In this document: piece by piece, positions 8,761-16,349 of the stretch | Numbering within the stretch: position 1 is the stretch's first letter | How the letters are laid out: every line of letters begins with the position of its first letter | Assembly (NCBI RefSeq): GCF_001476285.1 | Contig: NZ_LDRU01000054.1 | Span: 1 to 42,986, forward strand | Direction: 5' to 3' | From: Microbacterium testaceum | GTDB lineage: Bacteria > Actinomycetota > Actinomycetes > Actinomycetales > Microbacteriaceae | Length of the DNA stretch: 42,986 nucleotides | Position numbers and translations under genes: made by a program | The notes under the pieces: generated by a model | Told to the model about the DNA's origin: nothing | What the model saw: the letters and a program-made list of their open reading frames with translations, nothing else | The model's database searches: none

Positions 8761-8780
8761 CATAACGATATATCGTTATG
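8761..8780. promoter_or_regulatory. PadR operator palindrome
   Basis: CATAACGATATATCGTTATG is a perfect 20-base palindrome and the most AT-rich short stretch in this part. It is centred 50 bases before the padR start and contains -10-like TATCGT/ATAACG. Placement and symmetry are those of an autoregulatory PadR operator. Confidence 0.8.
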
Positions 8781-8811
8781 GAGCGGTCGAGGTCGACCAC
8801 GGAGCTTTTTC

Positions 8812-9807
8812 TCAGTACCAGTTGGTCGCCTGCGAGTGACCCCACGCGGCGCACGGGGTGCCGTATCCGCGGGAGATGTAGTCCAGACCCCACTTGATCT
8901 GCGTCGCGGCGTTGGTCTGCCAGTCGTCGCCGAAGGTCGCCATCTTGTCACCGGGGAGCGACTGCGGGATACCCGTCGCACCGCTGGGGTTGTAGGCCTG
9001 GTAGTTCCAGCCCGACTCCTTGGTCCACAGCGAGGAGAGGCAGGAGAACTGGTCGTCGCCCCAGCCGTACTGCTGCGCGGCGAGCTGGGCGGCGTACTCC
9101 TTGGCACCGTCGGGCGTGTTGACGCGCGCGAGGGCCGCGGCCTCATCGGCCTTCCGCTGGGCTTCGGCGGCAGCCGCCGCCTCCGCCTTGCGCTGCGCCT
9201 CAGCCGCGGCATCCGCCGCCGCCTTGGCCGCGACCGCGTCGTTCAGACTGCCGCGCAGAACGGCGACGCGATCGTTCACGCGCTGCGTCTCGACCTCGGC
9301 GTTCTGACTGAGCGCCGGCAGGAGCACCGTGGGAAGCAGATCCGAGGTCGACAGACGATCGACCGCATCGTTCAGCGCGGCGGTGTCGACGCTCGTGTCG
9401 CCGACCGACAGCGGCAGACCCGCCGTCGCGATGTCGGCCTGCACGGACGCGGCACCGGACAGCGCCGACTGCGCGTCGGCAGCGGCGGTGTCGGCCGATG
9501 CCGAGACCGCCTGCAGCGTCGGCGTCGAGCCGAGCGTCGCCAGCGGCACGGTCGCGGGCGAGGCCGTCGCCGCGGGGGCACTGAACGCGGACGCCGAAGC
9601 GTCTGGCATGGAAAGGGGTGCCGCGACGGCGAGACCGGTGGTGGCGATCATGCCGAGGGCGAGGCCCGCGCAGGTCGCCGCGGTGGCGAGCGTACGACGG
9701 GCGCGATGGACGGGAACGAGCTTGAGGTCGGAACGCAGCAAGAGAGCACTTTCGTCGGGGGCGCGCTCTCGGGTGGAGCGCGGATGTGTGCCGTCGGGTC
9801 GACACAA
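8812..9807 (-). CDS. Secreted SLT/Rpf-like peptidoglycan hydrolase (paralogue B)
   Basis: A 331-residue paralogue of the protein at 2468-3460, with the same layout: basic N-terminus, hydrophobic export segment ending in Ala-rich sequence, helical middle, Ala/Glu/Gln/Lys coiled stretch and a C-terminal domain with WTKESGWNYQAYN. By eye the last 80 residues of the two agree at about two thirds of positions, while the linkers differ; this copy lacks the long Gly/Ser linker. The start is uncertain. The frame opens at TTG 9807, but TTG 9741 (309 aa) has a GAAAG site 8-12 bases upstream and leaves a more usual signal peptide. A direct repeat resembling an OmpR-type regulator site lies at 9836-9853. 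Confidence 0.85.
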   Translation of the reverse strand: MCRPDGTHPRSTRERAPDESALLLRSDLKLVPVHRARRTLATAATCAGLALGMIATTGLAVAAPLSMPDASASAFSAPAATASPATVPLATLGSTPTLQAVSASADTAAADAQSALSGAASVQADIATAGLPLSVGDTSVDTAALNDAVDRLSTSDLLPTVLLPALSQNAEVETQRVNDRVAVLRGSLNDAVAAKAAADAAAEAQRKAEAAAAAEAQRKADEAAALARVNTPDGAKEYAAQLAAQQYGWGDDQFSCLSSLWTKESGWNYQAYNPSGATGIPQSLPGDKMATFGDDWQTNAATQIKWGLDYISRGYGTPCAAWGHSQATNWY

Positions 9808-10047
9808 GTCCCCGAGTGTGGGTGGCTGTTCTGAGCGTTATCTCTTCGTTACCTGGGAGGGTCGTGGGAGGGGGCAGGCGCGAGAGACCGCGCCTCGTTG
9901 AGGGTCGAGACGTCGCGAGGCTTCTCGGATCGCGTGCGAAGCTCCGAAAATTTCACGCCCCTGACCGGGTATTTCTTCACAAACCTTAGAGTGAGGGTTG
10001 AACGGCTCGTCAGCGACGCGTCTCAGGCCCCGAAACGTGAGGAACGC
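9808..10047. other. Upstream region of paralogue B
   Basis: This 240-base gap holds no supported gene. It contains the direct repeat at 9836-9853, a small hairpin GGCGCG/CGCGCC near 9872-9890, and an AT-richer patch around 9945-9995 that could carry the promoter. Confidence 0.4.
9836..9853 (-). promoter_or_regulatory. Direct repeat, MtrA-like regulator site
   Basis: The minus strand reads GGTAACG, four bases, GATAACG: two near-identical heptamers with an 11-base period, the geometry bound by dimeric OmpR-type regulators. Similar GTAAC-type repeats are the known sites of MtrA, which controls wall hydrolase genes in actinobacteria. Assignment to MtrA is inference. Confidence 0.35.
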
Positions 10048-10085
10048 GGGCTGATCCGCGACGGAAAAAAATCGCGGATCAGCCC
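10048..10085 (-). terminator. pgi terminator hairpin
   Basis: Perfect 14-base arms, GGGCTGATCCGCGA (10048-10061) and its complement (10072-10085), enclose a ten-base loop holding seven A (U in the minus-strand RNA). It starts seven bases after the pgi stop. Confidence 0.75.
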
Positions 10086-10091
10086 GATTTC

Positions 10092-11771
10092 TCAGGCGCG
10101 GTGGTCGCGGTAGTACGCGAGGAGCGCGGCCGTCGAAGCATCCTGGGCCGCGAGGGCGTCGTCGTCGCCCTCGATCGCCGGGGCGATCTGCAGGGCGAGC
10201 TGCTTGCCCAACTCCACACCCCACTGGTCGAACGAGTTGATGCCCCAGATCGTGCCCTGCGTGAAGGTGATGTGCTCGTACAGGGCGATCAACTGACCGA
10301 GAACGGCAGGCGTGAGCGAGGGCGCGAAGATCGACGTGGTCGGCCGATTGCCCGGGAAGGTCCGAGCGGCGACGAGGGCACCCGTCGTCCCTTCGGCCTC
10401 GACCTCTTCAGCCGTCTTTCCGAACGCCAATGCCTTGGTCTGGGCGAGGAAGTTCGCGAGGAACAGGCCGTGCACATCGCGGCCGTCGTCGGCCAGGGGG
10501 TAGGCCGGGTTGACGAAGGCGATGAAGTCGGCGGGGATGAGACGCGTGCCTTGGTGGATCAACTGGTAGAACGCGTGCTGACCGTTGGTACCGGGCTCTC
10601 CCCAGAACACTTCGCCGGTGTCGGTGGTCACCGGGGTGCCGTCCCAGCGCACGGACTTGCCGTTCGACTCCATCGTGAGCTGCTGGAGGTACGCGGCGAA
10701 ACGGTGCAGCTGCTGCGCGTACGGCAGCACGGCGTGCGACTGCGCGCCGAGGAAGTTCGTGTACCAGACGTTGAGCAGCCCCATGAGGACGGGCACGTTC
10801 TGCTCGACCGGGGTGGATGCCACGTGCTCGTCGACGGTGTGGAAACCGGCGAGCAGCTCGCGGAAGGCGTCGGGGCCGAGTGTGATCGCCAGCGACAGAC
10901 CGATCGCGGAGTCGACGGAGTAGCGGCCGCCGACCCAGTCCCAGAATCCGAAGGCGTTCGCGGGGTCGATCCCGAAGGCCGCCACCTTGTCGAGCGCGGT
11001 CGAAACGGCGACGAAGTGGTGCGCCACGGCGTCGGTGCGTGCGGCGTCGGTGTCGTCGATCGCCCCCGCCGCGGCGAGCTTCTCCCACAGCCAATCGCGG
11101 GCGAGCCGAGCGTTCGTCAGCGTCTCGAGCGTGGTGAAGGTCTTGGAGGCGACGATGAAGAGCGTCGTCTCGGGGTCGAGGTCGGCGGTCTTCTGGGCGA
11201 TGTCGGTGGGGTCGATGTTCGACACGAAGCGCGCACGGATGCCGGCGTCGGCGTAAGGGAGGAGTGCCTCGTAGACCATGACAGGTCCGAGGTCGCTGCC
11301 GCCGATGCCGATGTTGACGACGGTCGTGACCTTCTTGCCGGTCACGCCGCGCCACTCCCCCGAGCGCACGCGGTCAGCGAAGGCGCTGAGACGGTCGAGC
11401 ACCTCGTGCACATCGTGGTCGACCTGCTGCCCGTCGACGACCAGCGCCGGCTCGGCGCCGGCGGGTCGGCGGAGCGCCGTGTGCAGGACCGCGCGGTCCT
11501 CGCTGGTGTTCAGGTGGGCACCGCGCAGCATCTCGGCGAAGCGTTCGCGCACGCCGGTCTCGCCGGCGAGGTCGATGAGGGCGTCGAGCACCTCGGGGGT
11601 CACGAGGTTCTTCGAGAGGTCGACGTGCAGGTCGCCGACCGTGCGGGTGAGGTCGCGGACCCGGTCGGCGTCGGCGGAGAACCAGCCGCGGAGGTCGGGC
11701 TGGAATGAGTCGCGCAACGCGGAGAGGCGGGACCAGGCGGCGGTGGTGGTGGGGTCGATAGGCGCAGTCAC
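10092..11771 (-). CDS. pgi: Glucose-6-phosphate isomerase
   Basis: Interconverts glucose 6-phosphate and fructose 6-phosphate in glycolysis and gluconeogenesis. The 559-residue protein carries the family signatures: [18 protein letters not shown], the [16 protein letters not shown] region, active-site Glu in the MESNGKSV segment, and [16 protein letters not shown]. Length matches the long bacterial/eukaryotic type. GTG at 11771 is preferred because TAGCGT lies seven bases before it; GTG 11780 and ATG 11807 are in-frame alternatives, and 11780 would overlap that -10 box. The gene stands alone, with its own terminator. Confidence 0.96.
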   Translation of the reverse strand: MTAPIDPTTTAAWSRLSALRDSFQPDLRGWFSADADRVRDLTRTVGDLHVDLSKNLVTPEVLDALIDLAGETGVRERFAEMLRGAHLNTSEDRAVLHTALRRPAGAEPALVVDGQQVDHDVHEVLDRLSAFADRVRSGEWRGVTGKKVTTVVNIGIGGSDLGPVMVYEALLPYADAGIRARFVSNIDPTDIAQKTADLDPETTLFIVASKTFTTLETLTNARLARDWLWEKLAAAGAIDDTDAARTDAVAHHFVAVSTALDKVAAFGIDPANAFGFWDWVGGRYSVDSAIGLSLAITLGPDAFRELLAGFHTVDEHVASTPVEQNVPVLMGLLNVWYTNFLGAQSHAVLPYAQQLHRFAAYLQQLTMESNGKSVRWDGTPVTTDTGEVFWGEPGTNGQHAFYQLIHQGTRLIPADFIAFVNPAYPLADDGRDVHGLFLANFLAQTKALAFGKTAEEVEAEGTTGALVAARTFPGNRPTTSIFAPSLTPAVLGQLIALYEHITFTQGTIWGINSFDQWGVELGKQLALQIAPAIEGDDDALAAQDASTAALLAYYRDHRA

Positions 11772-11778
11772 GGTGTCC

Positions 11779-11784
11779 ACGCTA
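11779..11784 (-). promoter_or_regulatory. -10 box TAGCGT of pgi
   Basis: TAGCGT on the minus strand, then seven bases, then GTG. It implies a leaderless transcript starting at or next to the start codon at 11771. Confidence 0.45.
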
Positions 11785-11834
11785 GCGATCCCCGCGCCCG
11801 TGCACATCGCGGATGACGAAGCCCGGGGAAGACG

Positions 11835-12551
11835 CTAAAGATCCGCGGGCTGGGGAGGAGATGTCGGCGCCTGCTCGGGCAGCGCGATCTCGCGAGCGGC
11901 ATCCCATGGTTCGGTCCAGCCGAGCAGGTCGAACAGACCGTCCAGCACCATCGCGGTGAAGCCCCAGACCGTCTGCGGCCCACCGACCGTCTCGAGCGCG
12001 AACGCGGGCCCCCGCCACACCCGCCCCTCGCGTCGGATGACCGTCGACCCTCGACGGCGCGGATCGAGCAGATCCGCCACGGGGGCGCGGAACACCTCGG
12101 CCGACTCAGCCCTGTCGACCGCGCGAACCGGTGTCGGGCGCGACCACCAGCCGATCACCGGGGTCACCTCGTGCCGCGAGAACGCGAGCGGCACGGCCGG
12201 AAGCGTCCCCAGCACATCGACCCCGTCGGGATCGAGCCCCGTCTCCTCGCGCGCTTCGCGCAACGCCGCCGCCACGGCATCCGCGTCCCCGGGATCGACA
12301 CGGCCGCCCGGGAACGCGACCTGGCCCGGGTGCGCCCGCAGGGTGGAGGCGCGCGCCAGAAGGAGGACGTCCAGGTCGCTCGGCACGTGCGCCGCCTCGC
12401 GGAGGCTCGGGATGCCGTCGAGGACACCGAACAGGATGAGCACCGCGGCGGCTCGCACCTCACCCTCGACGGGCAGCGCCCGGAGGGCGGGCGAGAGGTC
12501 ACCGGGCCCCCGCGCGAGGAGGGCTTCGAGCTGGGCGCGGGGCGAGGACAT
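11835..12551 (-). CDS. NUDIX hydrolase, CoA-pyrophosphatase-like
   Basis: A 238-residue NUDIX protein. The Nudix box starts at GGRVDPGDADAVAAALREAR and continues EETGL, with the glutamates that bind metal. Directly before it, LLLARASTLRAHPGQVAFPG matches the extra motif of the CoA-pyrophosphatase (NudL/YeaB) subgroup, so coenzyme A or a related pyrophosphate is the likely substrate. The ATG at 12551 lies six bases after TAGCCT. It is transcribed in the same direction as tatB, whose stop is nine bases upstream of this start, so it may also be read from the tat operon. Confidence 0.88.
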   Translation of the reverse strand: MSSPRAQLEALLARGPGDLSPALRALPVEGEVRAAAVLILFGVLDGIPSLREAAHVPSDLDVLLLARASTLRAHPGQVAFPGGRVDPGDADAVAAALREAREETGLDPDGVDVLGTLPAVPLAFSRHEVTPVIGWWSRPTPVRAVDRAESAEVFRAPVADLLDPRRRGSTVIRREGRVWRGPAFALETVGGPQTVWGFTAMVLDGLFDLLGWTEPWDAAREIALPEQAPTSPPQPADL

Positions 12552-12557
12552 ACGTCG

Positions 12558-12563
12558 AGGCTA
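12558..12563 (-). promoter_or_regulatory. -10 box TAGCCT of the NUDIX gene
   Basis: TAGCCT on the minus strand, exactly six bases before the ATG at 12551. It overlaps the last codons of tatB and would give a leaderless transcript separate from the tat operon. Confidence 0.45.
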
Positions 12564-13121
12564 TGCCGTGACGGGGATGCGCGTGGTCGCGTCCTCCGCA
12601 CCGGTGGCCGCAACGGAGTCCGCGGCGCGGTCCTCGGCCGGGCCCGGGTCTGCAGTGTCCGCGTCGGGGGAAGGCTCGAGGGGGACCTCGATCCACCGCG
12701 GGTGCGCCGAGGTTCCGACCCGGATGCGGCGCGTCGGCACACTCGGCGGTGCCGTGACGGGACCCGAGGAAGGATCCGCGGTGTCCTGTACCGTCTTCGC
12801 GACCGACTCGGGCCGGACCGGCGCGGACTCTCCCCCGCCCGCGTCGGTGGGGACGGATGCCGCGACCGGCGGCGCCGCGAGAGCCTCGGAGATGATCCGC
12901 CGCGGGTCGTATCGCCGTGGGTCGAGCGCGCGCCATTCCGTCGCATCGGTGGGGACTCCGAGCTCGATCGCGGCGCGCTCGCGGGCGGCATCCACCGTCC
13001 GGCGGAGCCCCCGCACGAGCGACGCGAGGCGCGCGACGACCCCGGGGAGCCGGTGCGGGCCGATCACGACCGCGGCGATGAGTCCCACGACCAGGAGCTT
13101 CTCGAACGTCAGACCGAACAC
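12561..13121 (-). CDS. tatB: Sec-independent translocase subunit TatB
   Basis: A 186-residue TatB-type protein: short N-terminus MFGLTFEK, one hydrophobic helix, the GP hinge in VVIGPHRLP (about 19-27), an amphipathic helix, then a long Pro/Ala/Glu-rich tail. TatB recruits twin-arginine substrates to TatC. The start overlaps the tatC stop by 13 bases, so the two are translationally coupled. Having tatB after tatC in a tatA-tatC-tatB order is unusual; in many actinobacteria tatB is unlinked. TatA and TatB are hard to separate by sequence. The call rests on the long tail and the GP hinge. Confidence 0.83.
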   Translation of the reverse strand: MFGLTFEKLLVVGLIAAVVIGPHRLPGVVARLASLVRGLRRTVDAARERAAIELGVPTDATEWRALDPRRYDPRRIISEALAAPPVAASVPTDAGGGESAPVRPESVAKTVQDTADPSSGPVTAPPSVPTRRIRVGTSAHPRWIEVPLEPSPDADTADPGPAEDRAADSVAATGAEDATTRIPVTA

Positions 13122-13924
13122 GGTGTCTCCTCCGGGATCGAGGCCGTCGCTGACCGGGCGAGGGAGCGATCGTGCAGGGCAGCGATGGCGAGCGCCGCGG
13201 CGAAGAGAGCGGTCATGGGGATCGCGATCAAGAACATCGACATCACGTCGGCCGACGGCGTCGCGAGGGCGCTGAACAAGACGATGGCGACGACCACATA
13301 CCGCCAGCTACGCGCGAAGGTGCGGGCGGAGACCATTCCGGCGAGGTTGAGCACGACCAGGACGACCGGCAGCACGAAGGCGACACCCGTGGCCACGACG
13401 ATCTTCAGGATGAAGTCGATGTAGGCGCTCGCGTCGAGGATCGTGGAGTCCTCGCTCGAGGCGACCCCCGCGAGCACCGACACCATGTGGGGGAAGAGCA
13501 GCAGGCCGGTCGCGCATCCCGCGGCGAAGAGAGGAGCCGCGGCTCCCACCGAGCCCAGGACGTACCTGCGCTCCCGGCGGGTGAGACCGGGGAGCACGAA
13601 GGCGAACAGCTGGTACAGCCACACCGGGCTCGACAGCACGAAGCCCGCGACCAGGGACACCCGCAGGCGCAGATCGAAGGCTCCGGTGACGCTGTCGAAG
13701 TTGAGACTCGCGTTGCGATCGGCCGCGATCTGCGCGATCGGGGCACGGACCAGATCCATGACCGGTTCGTACAGGAACCAGCCGACGACGGCGCAGACCG
13801 CGACGGCCACCGCCGCCCGCACCGCGCGCCGTGTCGCCTCGTGGAGGTGGGCGGCGACGGGCATGGGGGCCGACCGCGGCGCCTCGGGTCGAGTCGGCGC
13901 GACAGCGGGGGCGGCGGTGGTCAT
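13109..13924 (-). CDS. tatC: Sec-independent translocase subunit TatC
   Basis: A 271-residue polytopic TatC, the receptor for twin-arginine signal peptides. The conserved N-terminal HLHEATRRAVRAA, FVLPGLTRRERRY after the second helix, and six hydrophobic segments are visible, with the short hairpin of helices five and six near residues 213-250. The N-terminal 23 residues are a Pro/Ala extension before the core. Its ATG overlaps the tatA stop by four bases (ATGA). The C-terminal tail is short and charged. Confidence 0.93.
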   Translation of the reverse strand: MTTAAPAVAPTRPEAPRSAPMPVAAHLHEATRRAVRAAVAVAVCAVVGWFLYEPVMDLVRAPIAQIAADRNASLNFDSVTGAFDLRLRVSLVAGFVLSSPVWLYQLFAFVLPGLTRRERRYVLGSVGAAAPLFAAGCATGLLLFPHMVSVLAGVASSEDSTILDASAYIDFILKIVVATGVAFVLPVVLVVLNLAGMVSARTFARSWRYVVVAIVLFSALATPSADVMSMFLIAIPMTALFAAALAIAALHDRSLARSATASIPEETPCSV

Positions 13925-14178
13925 GTCGTGCTCGGCGGGGAGGAGACGGGCACGGCCGTCGTCAGCGGGATGCGGTCGTCGACGCGATCAGCCGCGGCGG
14001 CGGCGTGATCGGCGGGGGCGGCGGACGCCTCGGTCCGGGATTCGCCGACCTCGGACTTGAGGATGCGCACGGACTGGCCGAGGCTGCGGGCGAGCGCCGG
14101 TAGCTTGGCGGCTCCGAAGATGAGGACGATGACCGCCAGCACGATGAGGGCGTGCCATCCGGTGAGGTTCTGCAGCAT
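13921..14178 (-). CDS. tatA: Sec-independent translocase subunit TatA
   Basis: An 85-residue TatA with one transmembrane helix (about 10-22) followed by FGAAKLPALARSLGQSVRIL, the hinge and amphipathic helix of the pore subunit, and an Ala-rich acidic tail. AAGGA lies about 11 bases before the ATG. The start is 25 bases after the stop of the dioxygenase lipoprotein gene and the stop overlaps the tatC start, so dioxygenase, tatA, tatC and tatB form one operon. A tat set sitting behind its likely substrate suggests a dedicated or specially regulated translocon. Confidence 0.92.
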   Translation of the reverse strand: MLQNLTGWHALIVLAVIVLIFGAAKLPALARSLGQSVRILKSEVGESRTEASAAPADHAAAAADRVDDRIPLTTAVPVSSPPSTT

Positions 14179-14203
14179 GAGGAGGGTTTCCTTTCGGTTC
14201 GGG

Positions 14204-15196
14204 TCAGCGCCCGCCGGGCGCTCCGCCGGGGGCGGCGCCCGCGGTCGGGGTGGTGGTGGTGTCGACGCGGACGCCGAGGGAGACGGTCCAGCCCGAGGCG
14301 TTGTCGCCGGAGGTGGTGGCGAGCTGGAGGACTCCGCCGTCGTCGCCGAAGACGTTGTCGCTGTCGAGCGAGACCCGGGACAAGTTGGACGCGGACGACG
14401 GGTACAGGCTCGTGTCGGCGTAGACGACGTCGCAGGTGTCCTTGGGCAGGGCGACCTGAGAGGTGGCGATCGCGTTGGACGCGTCGGTGATGGAGTCGGC
14501 GCTCGGGTAGACCTCGAAGTGGATATGCGGCCACCGGCCGTCGTAGCAGCCGGGGAAGATCGAGGTGAACGACACGACGCCGTCGTCGCCGACGATCTGG
14601 ACGCCGCGGAGGTACGTCTCGTTCTCGATGCCGGACGAGTACATCGAGTAATTGCCCTCGGTGTCGCAGTGCCACACGTACACAGCCGCACCGGTCATCG
14701 GGGTATCGCCGTTGGCGTCGTCGAAGATCGTCAGGTTCAGGGTCATGGGAGTGCCCGACGCGGTCGCGCCGCCGTCGAGGCTCGAGCGCAGATCGCTGCG
14801 GATGATCCCGGACTGCTCCAGGACGTCGGCACCGTTGGACCCGTCGCCGGGGTAGGGGCCGGCGGTCTCGTCGGGGATCTCCCCGGCGGGCAGGGCCGCC
14901 GCGACGCTCGACGCGCCGGCGGTCGGCGTGGCGGAGGCGGTCGCCGTGGGGCTGGCCGACGCGGTTGCCGTCGCGGTCTTCGTGGGGGTGGCGCTGGACG
15001 CGGCCGGGGCGCACGCGGCGAGCGTCGCGGTGCCCGCGCCGAGCACGACGAGACCCAGGATGCCGCGGCGAGAGACGAGGGTGCGGATGTCGAAGGGCGC
15101 CCCCTGGTCGACGACGGGTTCGTCGGCGCGGTCGAGGAGTCGGCCCTCGTAGGCGGGGCCGTCGGGGGTCATCTCGGTTTCGGGGATCCTGCTCAT
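14204..15196 (-). CDS. Tat-exported intradiol ring-cleavage dioxygenase lipoprotein
   Basis: A 330-residue extracytoplasmic protein of the intradiol dioxygenase family, whose members open catechol-type rings with Fe(III) and O2. Residues 42-62 form a Tat lipoprotein signal: SRRGILGL, hydrophobic stretch, lipobox LAAC with Cys62. A Thr/Ala/Ser linker (about 63-105) precedes the domain, which has YVWHCDTEGNYSMY and GCYDGRWPHIHFEVY holding Tyr and both His iron ligands. The ATG at 15196 is chosen because GGAGG lies five bases upstream; ATG 15208 has none. It leads the tatA-tatC-tatB operon. The substrate is unknown; a surface aromatic or siderophore-like catechol is possible. Confidence 0.88.
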   Translation of the reverse strand: MSRIPETEMTPDGPAYEGRLLDRADEPVVDQGAPFDIRTLVSRRGILGLVVLGAGTATLAACAPAASSATPTKTATATASASPTATASATPTAGASSVAAALPAGEIPDETAGPYPGDGSNGADVLEQSGIIRSDLRSSLDGGATASGTPMTLNLTIFDDANGDTPMTGAAVYVWHCDTEGNYSMYSSGIENETYLRGVQIVGDDGVVSFTSIFPGCYDGRWPHIHFEVYPSADSITDASNAIATSQVALPKDTCDVVYADTSLYPSSASNLSRVSLDSDNVFGDDGGVLQLATTSGDNASGWTVSLGVRVDTTTTPTAGAAPGGAPGGR

Positions 15197-15363
15197 GGTG
15201 TCCTCCATCGGTCGGGGCGGGGTCGATGGATCGAGGATCGCCGGTGGACCCTCTCGGGCCCCTCACCGATCCTGTGCGCCGCCTATGAACGTTGGAGCCC
15301 CGGACGCTGACGATCGCCCCACTGCTGTGGTACTCGTGTGAGGATGAGGGCGGGAGGATCGCG

Positions 15364-15675
15364 ATGCCGGAACACCTGCACGCCGTGACGCTCGTTGTGA
15401 ACATGCCGATCACCAAGATCGACGCTCTCGACACGATCGCCTTCGCCGCCGACGGAGGTGTGGAAGGTGCCGGCACGACGAGCCCGCGCGTCTGGCTCGC
15501 CCCGCACGCGTGGGCCGAGGTCGAGATCCCGAAGTTCGCCGATCCCCCGCCGTTCGCGATCGACATCTACTCCGACGTGTCGGGCGCGGTGGCGTGGGCT
15601 CAGGCTCGACGACTGTTCGCCGCGCTCGAGCGGTTCGGGTGGGACGTGAGCCCGCCCCACGCGGGGGTGCAGTGA
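15364..15675 (+). CDS. Conserved-looking hypothetical protein, 103 aa
   Basis: A 103-residue soluble protein, MPEHLHAVTLVVNMP onward, with mixed alpha/beta character and no signal peptide or membrane segment. GGGAGGA lies six bases before the ATG at 15364. The stop overlaps the GTG of the response-regulator gene (GTGA), so it is translationally coupled to the two-component system. I do not recognise a family. Position as first gene of the signalling operon suggests an accessory role, but nothing in the sequence shows one. Confidence 0.75.
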   Translation: MPEHLHAVTLVVNMPITKIDALDTIAFAADGGVEGAGTTSPRVWLAPHAWAEVEIPKFADPPPFAIDIYSDVSGAVAWAQARRLFAALERFGWDVSPPHAGVQ

Positions 15676-16349
15676 GCGAGACCGCCGAGCCAAGGCCGCG
15701 TCTGCTCTACGTCGAGGACGACGCCGAGATCGCCGCGATGACGATCGAGGTGCTCGGCGAGATCTACGACGTCGTGCACGAGAACGACGGCGTGGCCGGC
15801 CGAGACCGGGCGCTGCGCGACAGCTTCGAGGTGATCCTCCTCGATCGGCGCCTGCCCGGCCGCGACGGAGCCGAGATCGTGCGCGACCTCCGAACCGCCC
15901 ACATCACCACCCCCGTCCTCATGCTCACCGCACTCGGAGCCGTCGCCGACCGCGTCGAAGGGCTCGATGCGGGAGCGAACGACTACCTCCTCAAGCCGTT
16001 CGACTTCGAGGAGCTGCTGGCGCGCCTGCGAGCCCTGCGGCGCGCGTTCCGAGCCGAAGGGCGCCGCCGAGCGGTCGCCGAGTGGACTCACCTCCCCGAC
16101 ACGGCCGTGGTCTACGGCCCCTTCGGCGAGCGCGTCGCCCTCACCTCGACCGAGAACGCCGTTCTCGAGCTGTTGAGCCGCAGCCCCGACCACGTCTTCT
16201 CGCGCGAAGAGATCGCCCGCGCGGTGTTCTCGTCTCCGGATGCCGTGACCACCGTCGACACCTACGTGCACTACCTGCGCCGCAAGACCGCGACCGACCT
16301 CGTCGAGACCGTGCGCGGGCGTGGCTATCGAGCGGGGGCCGCGCGGTGA
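15672..16349 (+). CDS. OmpR-family response regulator
   Basis: A 225-residue response regulator. The receiver has acidic pair EDD near residues 14-16, phosphoacceptor Asp in ILLDRRLPGRDG (about 55-66), Thr in LMLTALGA and Lys in YLLKPFDF. The effector is a winged helix ending DTYVHYLRRKTATDLVETVR, the OmpR/PhoB type. GTG at 15672 overlaps the preceding stop, and the stop overlaps the GTG of the kinase gene. Targets are unknown; the dioxygenase-tat operon to the left and the flavin cassette to the right are the closest candidates. Confidence 0.93.
   Translation: MSETAEPRPRLLYVEDDAEIAAMTIEVLGEIYDVVHENDGVAGRDRALRDSFEVILLDRRLPGRDGAEIVRDLRTAHITTPVLMLTALGAVADRVEGLDAGANDYLLKPFDFEELLARLRALRRAFRAEGRRRAVAEWTHLPDTAVVYGPFGERVALTSTENAVLELLSRSPDHVFSREEIARAVFSSPDAVTTVDTYVHYLRRKTATDLVETVRGRGYRAGAAR

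Noticed and set aside
10101..11708. Plus-strand open frame of 535 codons
   Set aside because: Antisense of pgi; composition is Gly/Val/Glu/Arg-rich with no recognisable motif.
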